Source: Veronia nyctiphanis
Lineage (GTDB): Bacteria > Pseudomonadota > Gammaproteobacteria > Enterobacterales > Vibrionaceae
DNA: 64,000 nt
NCBI RefSeq assembly: GCF_004116385.1
Contig: NZ_PEIB01000001.1
Coordinates: 62,001-126,000, forward strand
Direction of reading: 5' to 3'
Under the pieces are notes generated by a model. That model ran no database searches, had not been told where the DNA came from, and saw only the letters and a program-made list of their open reading frames with translations. Positions 10,765 through 20,590 of this stretch are shown piece after piece. The position numbers were made by a program, and so were the translations under genes. Within the stretch, counting starts at the first letter, position 1. Every line of letters starts with the position of its first letter.

Positions 10765-10926
10765 AAATCCCTCACAGAATGTTCGGCTAATTGCTTCTTA
10801 GCCTTGTCGTTGTGTATAAATTTCCTGAGTCCCAATTTGCCAACATGACAAAAAAATGCAACTAAAAGAGATAAAAAAACATAAAAAAAACAAACATCAT
10901 TTATTTTGTTCACCAAAACCCATTAT

Positions 10927-10944
10927 TTAGAGAATATTTTCTAA
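10927..10944. other. Near-palindrome upstream of asnB
   Basis: TTAGAGAATATTTTCTAA is an 18-bp inverted repeat with one mismatched pair, 163 bp upstream of the asnB start codon. Otherwise 10765-11053 shows only AT-rich sequence and no gene. It may be an operator; the regulator is unknown. Confidence 0.35.
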
Positions 10945-11053
10945 TTGAAGCTCGTTTTGTATACAGGTTATGTTCTTTCTGTGAGTGTTTTTTAGACAGG
11001 CTCAACTTTTGACCGACGGTTTATTTTAGTGCCAGAGGACGTTCAGATACAAA

Positions 11054-11084
11054 AAGGCCCTGGCGTGAAAACGTCAGGGCCTCT
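11054..11084 (-). terminator. Rho-independent terminator after nagC
   Basis: The stem AGGCCCTGGCGT / ACGTCAGGGCCT contains one G-T pair and has a GAAA loop on the plus strand. Read on the minus strand it ends in a T run, so it closes the leftward nagBAC operon. Confidence 0.9.
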
Positions 11085-11103
11085 TATTGAAGCGGAGCGC
11101 TGT

Positions 11104-12321
11104 TTAGTGCTCGAGTAGCTTCTGCAATAAAGAACCATTGAGCATTGCACGTTTTACCAGCGCAAAAGGACCAATCGTCGGTGTGTCGAATAGCTCAGAT
11201 GACACGATAGGTAAACTCTGGTGGAAAGTCCGTAGAGATTGGCTTTCTATACAGCGACGTATTGCTGATACGACAATTTCCTCAGCTGCTGTTATTTCAC
11301 CAGCCAGTACGATCTGTTGTGGGTTAAAAAGGTTAATGGTAATCGCAATAGCTTTACCAAGATAGTTGCCCACTTTTTGAAGTACTTCTTTTGCCAACTG
11401 GTCATCGGCATTGGCTGCATTACAGATATCGGAAACAGTCAACGAGTCTGCTTTATCAGCCAACAAGCTTTGATGACCAAGGCCGAGTAGCTGCTGAGCG
11501 TTTTCAACGATCGCTGAGTTCGATGCGACTGTCTCGAGACAGCCAAAGTTACCGCACTGACATTTCTTACCCAGTGGATCGATTTGAATGTGGCCGATTT
11601 CACCAACATTTCGGTTAATACCCAAGAATACTTGGCCATTGACAATAATACCGGCACCTGTGCCGTTATGCACACTGACAAGAATCGAATCCTGATAGTG
11701 TTTGCTGGCACCGAAGTAGTGCTCCGCCAGCGCTTTACAGCGTGTGTCATTGCCTATGTAACATTCAACCGCAAACTTATCGCCGATTAACTGGCTCATT
11801 TTGAGGTTGTCAACATCAATATTAGGCATGTACTCAACGACACCTGCTACGGCATCAACCAAGCCCGGTAGCGAGATGGAAATGGCAACTAACTCACGTA
11901 CCAAATCTCGGTGTTCGTTAAGAAAATCAGTGATGTGACGATACAAACCGTCCATCAATGATGTCTGGTCGTGATAGTCAAAGCTTTCTGAGTATTGGGT
12001 AAGAAGTTTACCCGAGAGGTCGAACAGGGCAAGTTCGATATTGTCACGGCCCAATCGAATTGCCAGCGCATGGAATGGCGCTGATTCGGTTTTCAGCGAG
12101 ATGGCTCGCCGGCCACCAGTAGATGCCTGTTGCGCGACTTCTTTTATCAAGCCGCGCTCCAGTAACTGGCGAGTGATTTTGGTAACACTTGCAGGCGCTA
12201 GGCTGCTAGCATCAGCGATTTGAATCCGGGATATCGGTCCCTCAAGATCTATCAGTCTGTAAACGGCTGCACCGTTCAACTGTTTTACAAGATCAACATT
12301 ACCAATCTGTCCGCCAGTCAT
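11104..12321 (-). CDS. nagC: N-acetylglucosamine repressor NagC (ROK family)
   Basis: NagC represses the amino-sugar regulon and is released by GlcNAc-6-phosphate. The 405 residues comprise a winged helix-turn-helix (about 15-75, with LAPASVTKITRQLLERGLI) and a ROK sugar-binding part. The ROK zinc motif CQCGNFGCLE is visible, as is the SVHNGTGAGIIVNG phosphate-loop region. It is the last gene of a leftward nagB-nagA-nagC operon, 7 nt after nagA. Two 23-bp operator-like sites in the nagB/nagE gap are its likely targets. Confidence 0.95.
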   Translation of the reverse strand: MTGGQIGNVDLVKQLNGAAVYRLIDLEGPISRIQIADASSLAPASVTKITRQLLERGLIKEVAQQASTGGRRAISLKTESAPFHALAIRLGRDNIELALFDLSGKLLTQYSESFDYHDQTSLMDGLYRHITDFLNEHRDLVRELVAISISLPGLVDAVAGVVEYMPNIDVDNLKMSQLIGDKFAVECYIGNDTRCKALAEHYFGASKHYQDSILVSVHNGTGAGIIVNGQVFLGINRNVGEIGHIQIDPLGKKCQCGNFGCLETVASNSAIVENAQQLLGLGHQSLLADKADSLTVSDICNAANADDQLAKEVLQKVGNYLGKAIAITINLFNPQQIVLAGEITAAEEIVVSAIRRCIESQSLRTFHQSLPIVSSELFDTPTIGPFALVKRAMLNGSLLQKLLEH

Positions 12322-12328
12322 ACACTTC

Positions 12329-13465
12329 CTAGTTATTTATATATTCACCATTCACAACCGTAGCTTTAACATTGAAGTCGCGATCAAAAACGGTGAGGTT
12401 TGCGACGAATCCTTTCTGGATCTGACCAAGCTTGTTGTCTACGCCGATGGCTCGAGCTGGGTACAAAGTAGCCATTCTTACTGCTTCGTCCAAGGCAATA
12501 CCAACATGCTCAACACTATTTTGAACAGCTTCGATCATTGTGAGTGCTGAGCCACCAAGTGTGCCGTTTTCATCAACGCACTTGCCATCTCTGTAATATA
12601 CTTTCTTGCCTACGAAAATAAAGTGATCAATGTCTGCTCCTGCTGGTGCAGCAGCATCAGTAACTAGAATAAGCTTCTCACCTTTCAATTTCTTAGCGAT
12701 ACGAATGTTCGCATAGTCAACATGAAAGCCATCCGCAATAACGCCCGTATACACTTCAGGTGTGTCGTAAATTGCACCTACCATTCCTGGTTCACGACCG
12801 ACAATGGGTGTCATTGCATTGAAAAGGTGTGTTGCGAAACTAATGCCGGCTTTAAAGCCTTTTCGTGCCTCAACATAGCTCGCGTTGGTATGGCCAGCAG
12901 AGACGATAATGCCTGCATTTACGAGTTTCTCGATATGCGCTTGCGGCGTCAGCTCAGGTGCCAATGTGACTTTGGTCACTACATCTGCGTTTTCACAAAT
13001 AAAGTCAATCATCGCGTCATCGGAGTGACGAATGAAGTCGACACTGTGAATACCTTTCTTCGCGACATTCAGGTAAGGGCCTTCAAGGTGCAAACCCAAA
13101 GACTGGTTTTGGTACTTTTCCTGATAATCACGAGCGACGCGAATGGCTTCTTTCATATCGGCATCAGATGTGGTGATCAGAGTAGGTAAGAAGCTGGTAC
13201 AGCCAGACTTGAGGTTAGCCAGATGCATTGTCTGGATAACATCTCCAGTAATCTCATCGTTCAGCATTACGCCGCCGCAGCCATTGAGCTGAAGATCAAT
13301 AAAGCCGGGGCTCACGTACGCACCGTCCATGGAGCGTTTCTCAATGTCTTGTTGCAGTGCGTCTTCTGGACAAACAGCTTCGATGTTGCCGTTTTTGATC
13401 ACGACTGCGTGATTATTTAGAACGTCACTGCCTGTAAAGATACGGCAGTTGGTCAGTGCATACAT
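12329..13465 (-). CDS. nagA: N-acetylglucosamine-6-phosphate deacetylase
   Basis: NagA removes acetate from GlcNAc-6-phosphate to give glucosamine-6-phosphate, the substrate of NagB. The 378 residues show the amidohydrolase metal-site signatures [19 protein letters not shown] and THLFNAMTP, and the catalytic aspartate in [10 protein letters not shown]. It lies between nagB (15 nt upstream) and nagC in one operon. The start [12 protein letters not shown] agrees with family alignments. Confidence 0.97.
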   Translation of the reverse strand: MYALTNCRIFTGSDVLNNHAVVIKNGNIEAVCPEDALQQDIEKRSMDGAYVSPGFIDLQLNGCGGVMLNDEITGDVIQTMHLANLKSGCTSFLPTLITTSDADMKEAIRVARDYQEKYQNQSLGLHLEGPYLNVAKKGIHSVDFIRHSDDAMIDFICENADVVTKVTLAPELTPQAHIEKLVNAGIIVSAGHTNASYVEARKGFKAGISFATHLFNAMTPIVGREPGMVGAIYDTPEVYTGVIADGFHVDYANIRIAKKLKGEKLILVTDAAAPAGADIDHFIFVGKKVYYRDGKCVDENGTLGGSALTMIEAVQNSVEHVGIALDEAVRMATLYPARAIGVDNKLGQIQKGFVANLTVFDRDFNVKATVVNGEYINN

Positions 13466-13480
13466 GTGAACGTCCTTACC

Positions 13481-14281
13481 TTACAGATTTTTAATATTTT
13501 CGGCTTCCAGTTCCTGGAAGTATTTAACGGTCTTTACTTTAAGCTCAGAGGTTGATGGTTCATCGCATACCATCAGAGCTTTAGGGTGAAGCTGAAGAGC
13601 TGAAACCGTCCAAAGGTGGTTGACTGAACCTTCAACTGCGGCCTCAAGCGCCAGCGCTTTATTATGACCAGTGATGAGGATCATTACCTCTTCAGCATCA
13701 AGAAGCGTGCCCACACCGATTGTTAGGGCATGTTTTGGCACTTGGTTAATATCGTTATCGAAGAAACGTGAGTTAGCAATGCGAGTATCTTCGGTCAACG
13801 TTTTGATTCGAGTGCGTGAAGACAGTGAAGAAGCGGGCTCGTTAAATGCAATATGACCGTCGTTACCTACACCACCCATAAAGAGGTTAATTTTGCCGTA
13901 TGAGCGAATTTTCTCTTCGTAGCGACGACACTCTTCTTCGTGATTAATCGCGTTACCGTTTAAAAGGTTAATGTTTTCTTCTTTAATATCGATGTGATTA
14001 AAGAAGTTGTTAAACATAAAGCTTCGGTAAGACTCAGGGTGGTCCGCTGGAATGCCACAGTATTCGTCCATGTTAAAAGTAACAACGTGTTCAAAGCTCA
14101 CTTCGCCTTGCTGGTGAAGGTGAATCAGTTGTTTATAGGTATTCAGTGGAGTACCGCCAGTTGGAAGGCCAAGAACATACGGGCGATCTGCTGTTGGAGC
14201 GAATTTGTTGATCGAGTTTACGATGTAGCGCGCTGACCATAGGCCGACTTCTTTCGAAGTCTGTAAAGGGATAAGTCTCAC
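13481..14281 (-). CDS. nagB: Glucosamine-6-phosphate deaminase
   Basis: NagB isomerises and deaminates glucosamine-6-phosphate to fructose-6-phosphate and ammonia, feeding glycolysis. The 266 residues are the normal hexameric-enzyme length. Key regions are [13 protein letters not shown] (phosphate binding), [10 protein letters not shown] with the general-base aspartate near residue 72, and [16 protein letters not shown] with the ring-opening histidine near 143. It is the first gene of the leftward nagBAC operon, facing nagE across a 270-bp regulatory gap. Confidence 0.98.
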   Translation of the reverse strand: MRLIPLQTSKEVGLWSARYIVNSINKFAPTADRPYVLGLPTGGTPLNTYKQLIHLHQQGEVSFEHVVTFNMDEYCGIPADHPESYRSFMFNNFFNHIDIKEENINLLNGNAINHEEECRRYEEKIRSYGKINLFMGGVGNDGHIAFNEPASSLSSRTRIKTLTEDTRIANSRFFDNDINQVPKHALTIGVGTLLDAEEVMILITGHNKALALEAAVEGSVNHLWTVSALQLHPKALMVCDEPSTSELKVKTVKYFQELEAENIKNL

Positions 14282-14343
14282 TGTGACACCTCATTAAACA
14301 TTCAGGAAAGCACCCCTAGAATACTCCGTATGGGCGCCCTTAT

Positions 14344-14366
14344 CTTTATTTTCATAATAAAATAAG
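14344..14366. promoter_or_regulatory. NagC operator-like site 1 (nagB side)
   Basis: A 23-bp AT-rich imperfect palindrome with arms CTTTATTTTC and AATAAAATAAG lies 62 bp upstream of the nagB start. Length and pattern match NagC sites. Binding is inferred. Confidence 0.6.
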
Positions 14367-14410
14367 TTTCGTGAGTCTGCTAGTAAAACGAGCGTAATGC
14401 GTACGAGTAC

Positions 14411-14426
14411 AGTGACGATAGTCACA
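14411..14426. promoter_or_regulatory. CRP (cAMP receptor protein) site in the nag divergon
   Basis: AGTGACGATAGTCACA keeps the GTGA-N6-TCAC core and departs from the consensus TGTGA-N6-TCACA at one core position only. It sits between the two NagC-like sites, as in the E. coli nag locus. Confidence 0.65.
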
Positions 14427-14437
14427 ATTGCCTACCT

Positions 14438-14460
14438 TTTAATTTGCGGGTCAAAATTAA
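14438..14460. promoter_or_regulatory. NagC operator-like site 2 (nagE side)
   Basis: A 23-bp imperfect palindrome with arms TTTAATTTG and TCAAAATTAA lies 95 bp before the nagE start. Its centre is 94 bp from the centre of site 1, about nine helical turns, as needed for a repressor loop. Confidence 0.6.
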
Positions 14461-14554
14461 TTGCATACACTCCCCAGTGGCCGCATGGGATGGGTATAGC
14501 GTCCATGCAGCCGGAAAAAACACCGAGAAAAAACACAATAGGGGGAAATTTACG

Positions 14555-16120
14555 GTGAATATTCTTGGATACGCTCAACGGCTCGGTAAGGCGCTGATGC
14601 TGCCTATCGCAGTCTTACCGATTGCGGGCCTACTGCTCCGTTTGGGGCAAGGTGATGTACTCGACATCCCGTTTATGGCTCAAGCTGGCGGTGCTATTTT
14701 TGGTAATCTCGCACTGATATTCGCAATAGGTATTGCTATTGGCCTGTCGAAAGATGGCCACGGTGCTGCTGGTTTGGCAGGTGCGGTTGCCTATCTTGTG
14801 TCCAATGCGACAGCACAAACAATCAACGCAGACATCAATACTGCTGCATTTGGCGGTATTTTGGCGGGTATCGTTGCGGGTCACTCATACAACGCATTCA
14901 ATTCGACGAGGCTCCCTGAGTGGCTGGCTTTCTTCTCTGGCAAACGCTTAGTGCCAATTATGGCAGGCCTATTCGCTCTGCTATTAGGCTATGTGCTGGG
15001 TTTGGTCTGGCCAACAATTCAAACTGGTCTCGATGCTTTGGCTCAAGGTGTTACAGCAGCAGGTTCATTCGGTCAGTTTGCTTACGGTTTCTTGAACAGA
15101 ATGCTGATTCCAATTGGCCTTCACCACATTGTTAACAACATCTTCTGGTTCAACCTGGGTACTTGCCAGGAAGTATTGATTACTGGTGCACAAGCAGCTG
15201 GCCAGGCTCTTGAGCTGTCAAAAGTTTGTGTTTCTCCAGAAGTTGCAAGTACGTTAGTTGCTGGCCAGCAACACACATTTGAGTTTGCCAACTCAGTTAC
15301 TCCTGAAATCGTAGCAACTGTAAAAGAAGTTACAGAGACGGTTGCATCTGGCGACCTGTTCCGCTTCTTTGCAGGCGATAAGGGTGCAGGCGTATTCATG
15401 AATGGCTTCTTTATGGTCATGATGTTTGGTCTGCCGGGCGCAGCGTTAGCTATGTTCTTTGCAGCTCCTGCTGACAAGCGTGCACAAGTAGGTGGTGCGC
15501 TGTTCTCAGTTGCTTTCTGTGCATTCTTGACTGGTGTCACTGAGCCAATGGAATTCATGTTTGTATTCCTAGCTCCGGTTCTATATGCAGTGCACGCGGC
15601 TCTAACAGGTCTGGCGCTTGTCGTTGCCAACATGTTTGGTACATTGCATGGCTTTACCTTCTCTGGTGGCGCGATTGACTTCTTCCTGAACTTTGGTATT
15701 GCTACAAAACCACTTGTTCTTGGTGCATTGGGTCTTACTTGGTTTGCTCTCTACTTTGTTATCTTCAGCGTGGCAATTCGAGCATTTAACCTTAAAACAC
15801 CAGGTCGTGAAGACGACGATCTGCCTGTTTCTAAAGAATCAAACGCAGATAGCAGTGACTTGGCGAAACAGTACCTGAAAGCGCTGGGTGGACATGGTAA
15901 TTTGAAGTCTATCGACGCATGTATTACTCGTCTTCGTCTATCACTGAATGATGTGTCAGTTGTTGATGAGCGTGTACTTAAAGCACTTGGTGCGAAAGGC
16001 GTTGTTAAGCTTGGCGAAAATAACCTGCAAGTTATTCTTGGTCCTTTAGCAGAGATTGTTGCTGGTGAAATGAAGGACATCGGTCCCGGTGAAGACCTTT
16101 CAGCTGTAAAACTGCCGTAA
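14555..16120 (+). CDS. nagE: PTS N-acetylglucosamine transporter, EIICB
   Basis: NagE takes up GlcNAc and phosphorylates it at carbon 6. The GTG at 14555 is the likely start: it follows a GGGGG ribosome site, and the family N-terminus MNILGYAQRLGKALMLPIAV begins there; an upstream in-frame extension is unrelated. The product has 521 residues. The membrane EIIC domain fills about residues 1-385, and the EIIB domain about 440-521 has the phosphorylated cysteine in DACITRLRL. There is no EIIA domain (E. coli NagE is longer by one), so the phosphate must come from a separate EIIA such as Crr. A terminator follows. Confidence 0.95.
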   Translation: MNILGYAQRLGKALMLPIAVLPIAGLLLRLGQGDVLDIPFMAQAGGAIFGNLALIFAIGIAIGLSKDGHGAAGLAGAVAYLVSNATAQTINADINTAAFGGILAGIVAGHSYNAFNSTRLPEWLAFFSGKRLVPIMAGLFALLLGYVLGLVWPTIQTGLDALAQGVTAAGSFGQFAYGFLNRMLIPIGLHHIVNNIFWFNLGTCQEVLITGAQAAGQALELSKVCVSPEVASTLVAGQQHTFEFANSVTPEIVATVKEVTETVASGDLFRFFAGDKGAGVFMNGFFMVMMFGLPGAALAMFFAAPADKRAQVGGALFSVAFCAFLTGVTEPMEFMFVFLAPVLYAVHAALTGLALVVANMFGTLHGFTFSGGAIDFFLNFGIATKPLVLGALGLTWFALYFVIFSVAIRAFNLKTPGREDDDLPVSKESNADSSDLAKQYLKALGGHGNLKSIDACITRLRLSLNDVSVVDERVLKALGAKGVVKLGENNLQVILGPLAEIVAGEMKDIGPGEDLSAVKLP

Positions 16121-16147
16121 TTTATTCATAAGTCGAAATAAATTACT

Positions 16148-16177
16148 AAGCCGACCTCAATGAGGTCGGCTTTTTTT
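16148..16177 (+). terminator. Rho-independent terminator after nagE
   Basis: The stem AAGCCGACCTCA / TGAGGTCGGCTT is followed by seven T residues. Confidence 0.93.
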
Positions 16178-16328
16178 ATGCTTTGGCAAAAGCCCAACAT
16201 CGGTGATAAGTAACTTTTTTCACTAAATGATCAATAGAGTTCGTCTAATGGTTGAGTAAAAGGCTGCAATCGTGGATCATTGGCGGTTACCAAACTTATA
16301 AACCGGTTATTCCTACGAGGTATTCTTG

Positions 16329-17999
16329 ATGAGTGAGTCTGAGGCTCGTCCAACCAACTTTATCCGTCAAATCATTGATAAAGACCTGGAAAGTGGCAAA
16401 CACTCTACTGTTCATACACGCTTCCCGCCGGAGCCTAACGGCTACCTGCACATCGGCCATGCGAAATCTATTTGCCTCAATTTCGGCATTGCACAGGATT
16501 ACAAAGGCCAGTGTAACCTTCGTTTTGACGACACCAACCCTGAAAAAGAGGACTTGGAGTTTGTTGAATCAATAAAAAATGATGTCAATTGGCTGGGTTT
16601 TGATTGGGCCGGTGATATTCACTACTCATCAGACTACTTCGATCGTTTGTACGGTTACGCTGTAGAGCTCATCAATAAAGGCTTAGCTTATGTTGATGAA
16701 TTGTCTCCAGATGAAATCCGCCAATATCGCGGTACGCTCAAAGAGCCAGGTAAAAACAGCCCTTATCGCGATCGTTCGCCGGAAGAGAATCTGGCGTTGT
16801 TTGAAAAAATGCGTAATGGCGGATTCGAAGAAGGTAAGGTTTGCCTGAGAGCAAAGATTGATATGTCGTCACCTTTTATGGTGATGCGAGATCCGGTCAT
16901 TTATCGTGTTCGCTTTGCTCATCATCATCAGACTGGTGATAAGTGGTGCATTTACCCGATGTATGATTTCACGCATTGTATCTCGGATGCTATCGAGGGC
17001 ATTACGCATTCTCTCTGTACCTTAGAATTTCAGGATAATCGTCGTTTATATGACTGGGTACTTGAAAATATTACGATTGAGTGTGTCCCGCACCAGTACG
17101 AATTCAGCCGTTTGAATCTTGAGTACACAGTAATGTCTAAGCGCAAGCTTAGCCAGCTTGTATCAGAGAACCTCGTCAAAGGTTGGGATGACCCGCGAAT
17201 GCCGACGGTCTCTGGCATGCGTCGACGCGGTTATACATCAGCCTCCATTCGTGAGTTCTGTAAGCGTATCGGTGTAACCAAGCAGGACAATATTATTGAG
17301 ATGGGTTCACTTGAATCTTGTGTTCGTGATGATCTTAATGAAAATGCGCCGCGTGCGATGGCTGTTCTTGATCCGGTCAAAGTGGTGATAGAGAACTTTG
17401 AGGAAGGCAGCATAGAGACTTTGTCTGCTCCAAATCATCCAAATAAGCCGGAGATGGGTGAACGTGAAGTGTCATTTAGCCGTGAGCTTTGGATAGAACG
17501 TGAAGACTTCCGCGAAGAGGCAAACAAGAAATACAAGCGTTTGGTTTTGGGCAAAGAAGTGCGCTTGAGAAATGCCTACGTTGTCAAAGCGGAACGTTGC
17601 GATAAAGATGCTGACGGAAACATCACGACTATCTACTGTACTTACGATGCCGAAACACTGGGTAAAGACCCGGCTGATGGGCGTAAAGTCAAAGGCGTCA
17701 TCCACTGGGTCTCTGCTAATGCGGGTTTGAATGCAGAGTTCCGCCTCTATGACAGGTTATTTAATGTACCAAACCCTGCAGCAGCTGATGATTTTGCGGC
17801 TACCATTAACTTTGAATCATTAACAGTGATGCATGGCTTTGTTGAACCAAGCCTTAAAGGCGCGGCAGCTGAAAGTGCGTTCCAGTTTGAACGGACGGGT
17901 TATTTCTGTGCAGATAGCAAAGACAGCACTGAGGATGAGTTAGTCTTTAACCGGACGGTGGGACTTCGTGACACTTGGGCAAAAATAGAAGCTAAGTAG
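16329..17999 (+). CDS. glnS: Glutamine--tRNA ligase
   Basis: GlnRS charges tRNA-Gln. The 556 residues match the class I enzyme throughout. The HIGH motif lies in [15 protein letters not shown] (about 32-46) and the KMSKS-type motif in [10 protein letters not shown] (about 268). The start at 16329 is ATG with GAGG about 11 nt upstream; a TTG just before it is less likely. A shared terminator separates it from the convergent fur gene. Confidence 0.98.
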   Translation: MSESEARPTNFIRQIIDKDLESGKHSTVHTRFPPEPNGYLHIGHAKSICLNFGIAQDYKGQCNLRFDDTNPEKEDLEFVESIKNDVNWLGFDWAGDIHYSSDYFDRLYGYAVELINKGLAYVDELSPDEIRQYRGTLKEPGKNSPYRDRSPEENLALFEKMRNGGFEEGKVCLRAKIDMSSPFMVMRDPVIYRVRFAHHHQTGDKWCIYPMYDFTHCISDAIEGITHSLCTLEFQDNRRLYDWVLENITIECVPHQYEFSRLNLEYTVMSKRKLSQLVSENLVKGWDDPRMPTVSGMRRRGYTSASIREFCKRIGVTKQDNIIEMGSLESCVRDDLNENAPRAMAVLDPVKVVIENFEEGSIETLSAPNHPNKPEMGEREVSFSRELWIEREDFREEANKKYKRLVLGKEVRLRNAYVVKAERCDKDADGNITTIYCTYDAETLGKDPADGRKVKGVIHWVSANAGLNAEFRLYDRLFNVPNPAAADDFAATINFESLTVMHGFVEPSLKGAAAESAFQFERTGYFCADSKDSTEDELVFNRTVGLRDTWAKIEAK

Positions 18000-18012
18000 C
18001 GATAAGTAGTGA

Positions 18013-18044
18013 AAAAAAACCGGGGTCGTTACCCCGGTTTTTTT
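18013..18044 (+). terminator. Bidirectional terminator between glnS and fur
   Basis: The stem ACCGGGGT / ACCCCGGT with loop CGTT is flanked by A7 on the left and T7 on the right, so it can end both glnS and fur transcripts. Confidence 0.93.
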
Positions 18045-18052
18045 AAGCGGTA

Positions 18053-18502
18053 TTACTTGTTGCCGTTATGCAGCGTTGGATCTGCTTTACAGTCGCCTTT
18101 GTCGCAAACCCCATATAAATAAAGGCTATGGTTTGTCAGCGTAAGGTTGTAGTGCTCTGCGACTTCCTTTTGACGTTGTTCGATAACATCATCAGTAAAC
18201 TCGATCACTTTGCCGCAATCTAAACACACTAAATGGTCATGGTGGTGTTGAGTCGCCAATTCAAACACTGATTTTCCACCTTCGAAATGATGACGTGTAA
18301 CAATACCAGCATCGTCGAATTGATTTAAAACGCGATATACAGTGGCAAGGCCAATTTCTTCACCGATATCAATGAGCTTTTTGTAAAGGTCTTCCGCACT
18401 AATATGTTGGCAATCTGGATGTTGTAAAACCTCCAAGATCTTTAAGCGGGGCAGGGTGACTTTCAATCCTGCATCTTTCAGTGCTTGTTTGTCATCAGAC
18501 AT
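18053..18502 (-). CDS. fur: Ferric uptake regulator Fur
   Basis: Fur represses iron-uptake genes when bound to ferrous iron. The 149 residues have an N-terminal winged helix (KVTLPRLKILEVLQ...TVYRVLNQFDDAGIV) and a C-terminal dimerisation and metal domain with HHHDHLVCLDCGKVIEF and the second cysteine pair CDKGDC. Candidate targets inside this window are the Fur boxes at 3465-3483 and 43263-43281. The 300-bp region upstream to fldA holds no gene and no operator I can identify. Confidence 0.98.
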   Translation of the reverse strand: MSDDKQALKDAGLKVTLPRLKILEVLQHPDCQHISAEDLYKKLIDIGEEIGLATVYRVLNQFDDAGIVTRHHFEGGKSVFELATQHHHDHLVCLDCGKVIEFTDDVIEQRQKEVAEHYNLTLTNHSLYLYGVCDKGDCKADPTLHNGNK

Positions 18503-18757
18503 CAGAGTTATTCCTAAGCGATCATCCGTAAGCTTGGCGCGAACAGGTAAAAAATTGGGGTGAAATTAGCAATTAGCCTAACAAATGTTATGGGTATCTG
18601 CCAGTAAAGGTTCAGAATTACACGACGCTATCTATTGATTTAGCTATGCAAAGAACATTGAACAAAACCCAGCATAAATATGTTTGAGTATGGCGTAGTT
18701 TGCATTGAGGCAGATATATTTGTCATGGCGATAGCATGTTCGTAACGAAAACAAAAA

Positions 18758-18781
18758 AAAGCGCCCATTAAAGGACGCTTT
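18758..18781 (-). terminator. Terminator after fldA
   Basis: Read on the minus strand, AAAGCGTCC and GGGCGCTTT pair (one G-T) around a 6-nt loop, followed by a long T run. Confidence 0.8.
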
Positions 18782-18805
18782 CTAATAACAAGTTCAGTCT
18801 GGTGT

Positions 18806-19333
18806 TTAGTCTTCCAGCTCGGCGAGACACATTTCTTCGTGAATTTGTTTTACCCACGCTTTAACACGATCGTCCGTAAGCTCAGGTTGGCGATCTTCAT
18901 CGACGCATAAACCGACGAAATTGTTATCATCGACAAGCGCTTTAGACGCTTCAAATTCGTAGCCTTCAGTAGGCCAGTGACCGATGATTGTACCGCCTTT
19001 TGTTTCGACGATGTCTCGAACGGTACCCATCGCATCGCAGAAGTACTCTGCGTAATCTTCCTGGTCTCCACAGCCGAAAACAGCGACCAGTTTAGTTGAG
19101 AAGTCGATTTGCTCAAGTTCTGGGAAGAAATCATCCCAATCGCACTGTGCTTCACCGTAGTACCAGGTAGGTATGCCTAAAAGCAAAAGATCGAAATTAT
19201 CGATATCTTCTTTACTGCTTTTTGCTACGTCCTGAACGTGAACCAGTTTCTTCCCAAGTTGTTTTTGAATCATCTTAGCAATGGCTTCGGTGTTACCTGT
19301 ATCACTGCCGAAGAAGAGACCTACGCTTGCCAT
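18806..19333 (-). CDS. fldA: Flavodoxin FldA
   Basis: A small FMN electron carrier that can replace ferredoxin. The 175 residues are a long-chain flavodoxin. The FMN-phosphate loop is GSDTGNTEAIAKM near residues 9-21. The flavin-stacking regions are GIPTWYYGEAQCDWDDF and VFGCGDQEDYAEYFCDAMG. It lies between fur and the small membrane-protein gene, an arrangement conserved from E. coli (fldA-fur). Confidence 0.97.
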   Translation of the reverse strand: MASVGLFFGSDTGNTEAIAKMIQKQLGKKLVHVQDVAKSSKEDIDNFDLLLLGIPTWYYGEAQCDWDDFFPELEQIDFSTKLVAVFGCGDQEDYAEYFCDAMGTVRDIVETKGGTIIGHWPTEGYEFEASKALVDDNNFVGLCVDEDRQPELTDDRVKAWVKQIHEEMCLAELED

Positions 19334-19448
19334 ATTTTACGATACCCGTTTAATTTGTTAGGTGGGTGTCAGTATGAGTAACCCACTGAATTAGGATAAT
19401 GAACTTTACATCATTGATTGATATTCTCGGGAAATAACACACCGCTTT

Positions 19449-19670
19449 TCAACCAATTCCTGCACCTTCCCAAAAAACTTGGATGAGCCCTTTGGCGATG
19501 AAGCCTGCACACCCGAGGAAAAGTACCAGCCAAACGATTCGTCGGCCAAATGTAGGTACTTCCCCAGCATTTAGTACGTCCTTAATAGCCATGCCAATAA
19601 AGAAAAAAATCGCTGCGAACAGCAGATCTAATCCTATTTTTTCGAGCAGTACATAATGCTCGTAAAGCAT
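19449..19670 (-). CDS. Small membrane protein, DUF2788-like
   Basis: A 73-residue protein with two hydrophobic helices (about 13-30 and 46-66) joined by a short charged loop with PTFGRRIVW. Size, topology and location between ybfF and fldA fit the small DUF2788 membrane proteins of vibrios. That family link is from memory of the locus and sequence style. A purine-rich GGAGG precedes the ATG. No function is known. Confidence 0.7.
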   Translation of the reverse strand: MLYEHYVLLEKIGLDLLFAAIFFFIGMAIKDVLNAGEVPTFGRRIVWLVLFLGCAGFIAKGLIQVFWEGAGIG

Positions 19671-19734
19671 TGCTACCTCCGACGAAACAAACTATGCGCG
19701 ATATTGTACCACATCAGTTGCAACGCTGTTAACG

Positions 19735-20502
19735 CTAGCCATTTCCCAAAAAGCGTTTGATCACACGGCTAACCGTATCTGGCTTTTCTGCATGCAGCCA
19801 GTGACCCGTGTTAGAGATTACATGCGCCTTCGCGTTTGGAAAAAGACGTTCAATATCTTCTTTATGTTCGGCCTTTATGTAGGGCGATTCTCCCCCTTTA
19901 AGGAACAGCGTGTTGCCGCAATACTCACCCTCAAGATGCCAACTCATGATCTCTTGGTAGCCATTGAACAAGTTATTAATGTTAAATCGAAAACCGAAGT
20001 TTCCTTGGTCTTGTTTAGCAAAAGATTTCAGTAGGAATTGTATAACGCCAGGATCGTCAATATGTTGAGCGAGTATATCTTGAGCATCCTTTCTTGATGT
20101 CAAATGTGTGCTCTCAGTAGCTATCAACCCCTGAAATACCGAATCATGCATCCTTTTTTGATAGGTGACTGGCGCAATATCCATAACGATCAATTGCTCA
20201 ACCAGTGCGGGAAATCTTAGTGCAAGAGCCATTGCCACTTTTCCTCCCATGGAATGGCCGATAACCGTTACTTTCGAAATATTCTGCGCGTTAAGAAATG
20301 CCACGATCGCATCTGATTGATTGACATAGCTGACGTCGCTGTCGTGCGGGGACTGTCCATGATTGGGTAAGTCGACTTGAAAAACTTGGTAATATTCTGC
20401 AAGTGCGCGCGCAATTCCGCCAAGGTTTGCCAAGTCGCCAAACAGGCCATGAATTAACAGAACAGGTTGTCCGGATCCCTGTACCTTAAAATTCAAATAC
20501 AC
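19735..20502 (-). CDS. ybfF: Alpha/beta-fold esterase YbfF
   Basis: 255 residues with alpha/beta hydrolase landmarks: the oxyanion-hole HGLFGDLANLGGIARAL near residues 18-34, the nucleophile elbow VIGHSMGGKVAMAL near residue 80, and the catalytic histidine in SNTGHWLHAEKP near 233. YbfF-type esterases hydrolyse short acyl esters and acyl-CoA in vitro; the natural substrate is unclear. It is divergent from seqA, as in E. coli. Confidence 0.93.
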   Translation of the reverse strand: MYLNFKVQGSGQPVLLIHGLFGDLANLGGIARALAEYYQVFQVDLPNHGQSPHDSDVSYVNQSDAIVAFLNAQNISKVTVIGHSMGGKVAMALALRFPALVEQLIVMDIAPVTYQKRMHDSVFQGLIATESTHLTSRKDAQDILAQHIDDPGVIQFLLKSFAKQDQGNFGFRFNINNLFNGYQEIMSWHLEGEYCGNTLFLKGGESPYIKAEHKEDIERLFPNAKAHVISNTGHWLHAEKPDTVSRVIKRFLGNG

Positions 20503-20590
20503 AACTCTTTTCTCTCATAATGAATGCTTTGTCGTAGAGTATACCCTCCCAACTCTGTATAATCCTCCGGTGATTGATAAACAGGAAACG

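Noticed and set aside
10596-10916. 106-codon minus-strand frame overlapping the asnB start
   Set aside because: Out of frame with the conserved AsnB N-terminus and rich in low-complexity AT sequence.
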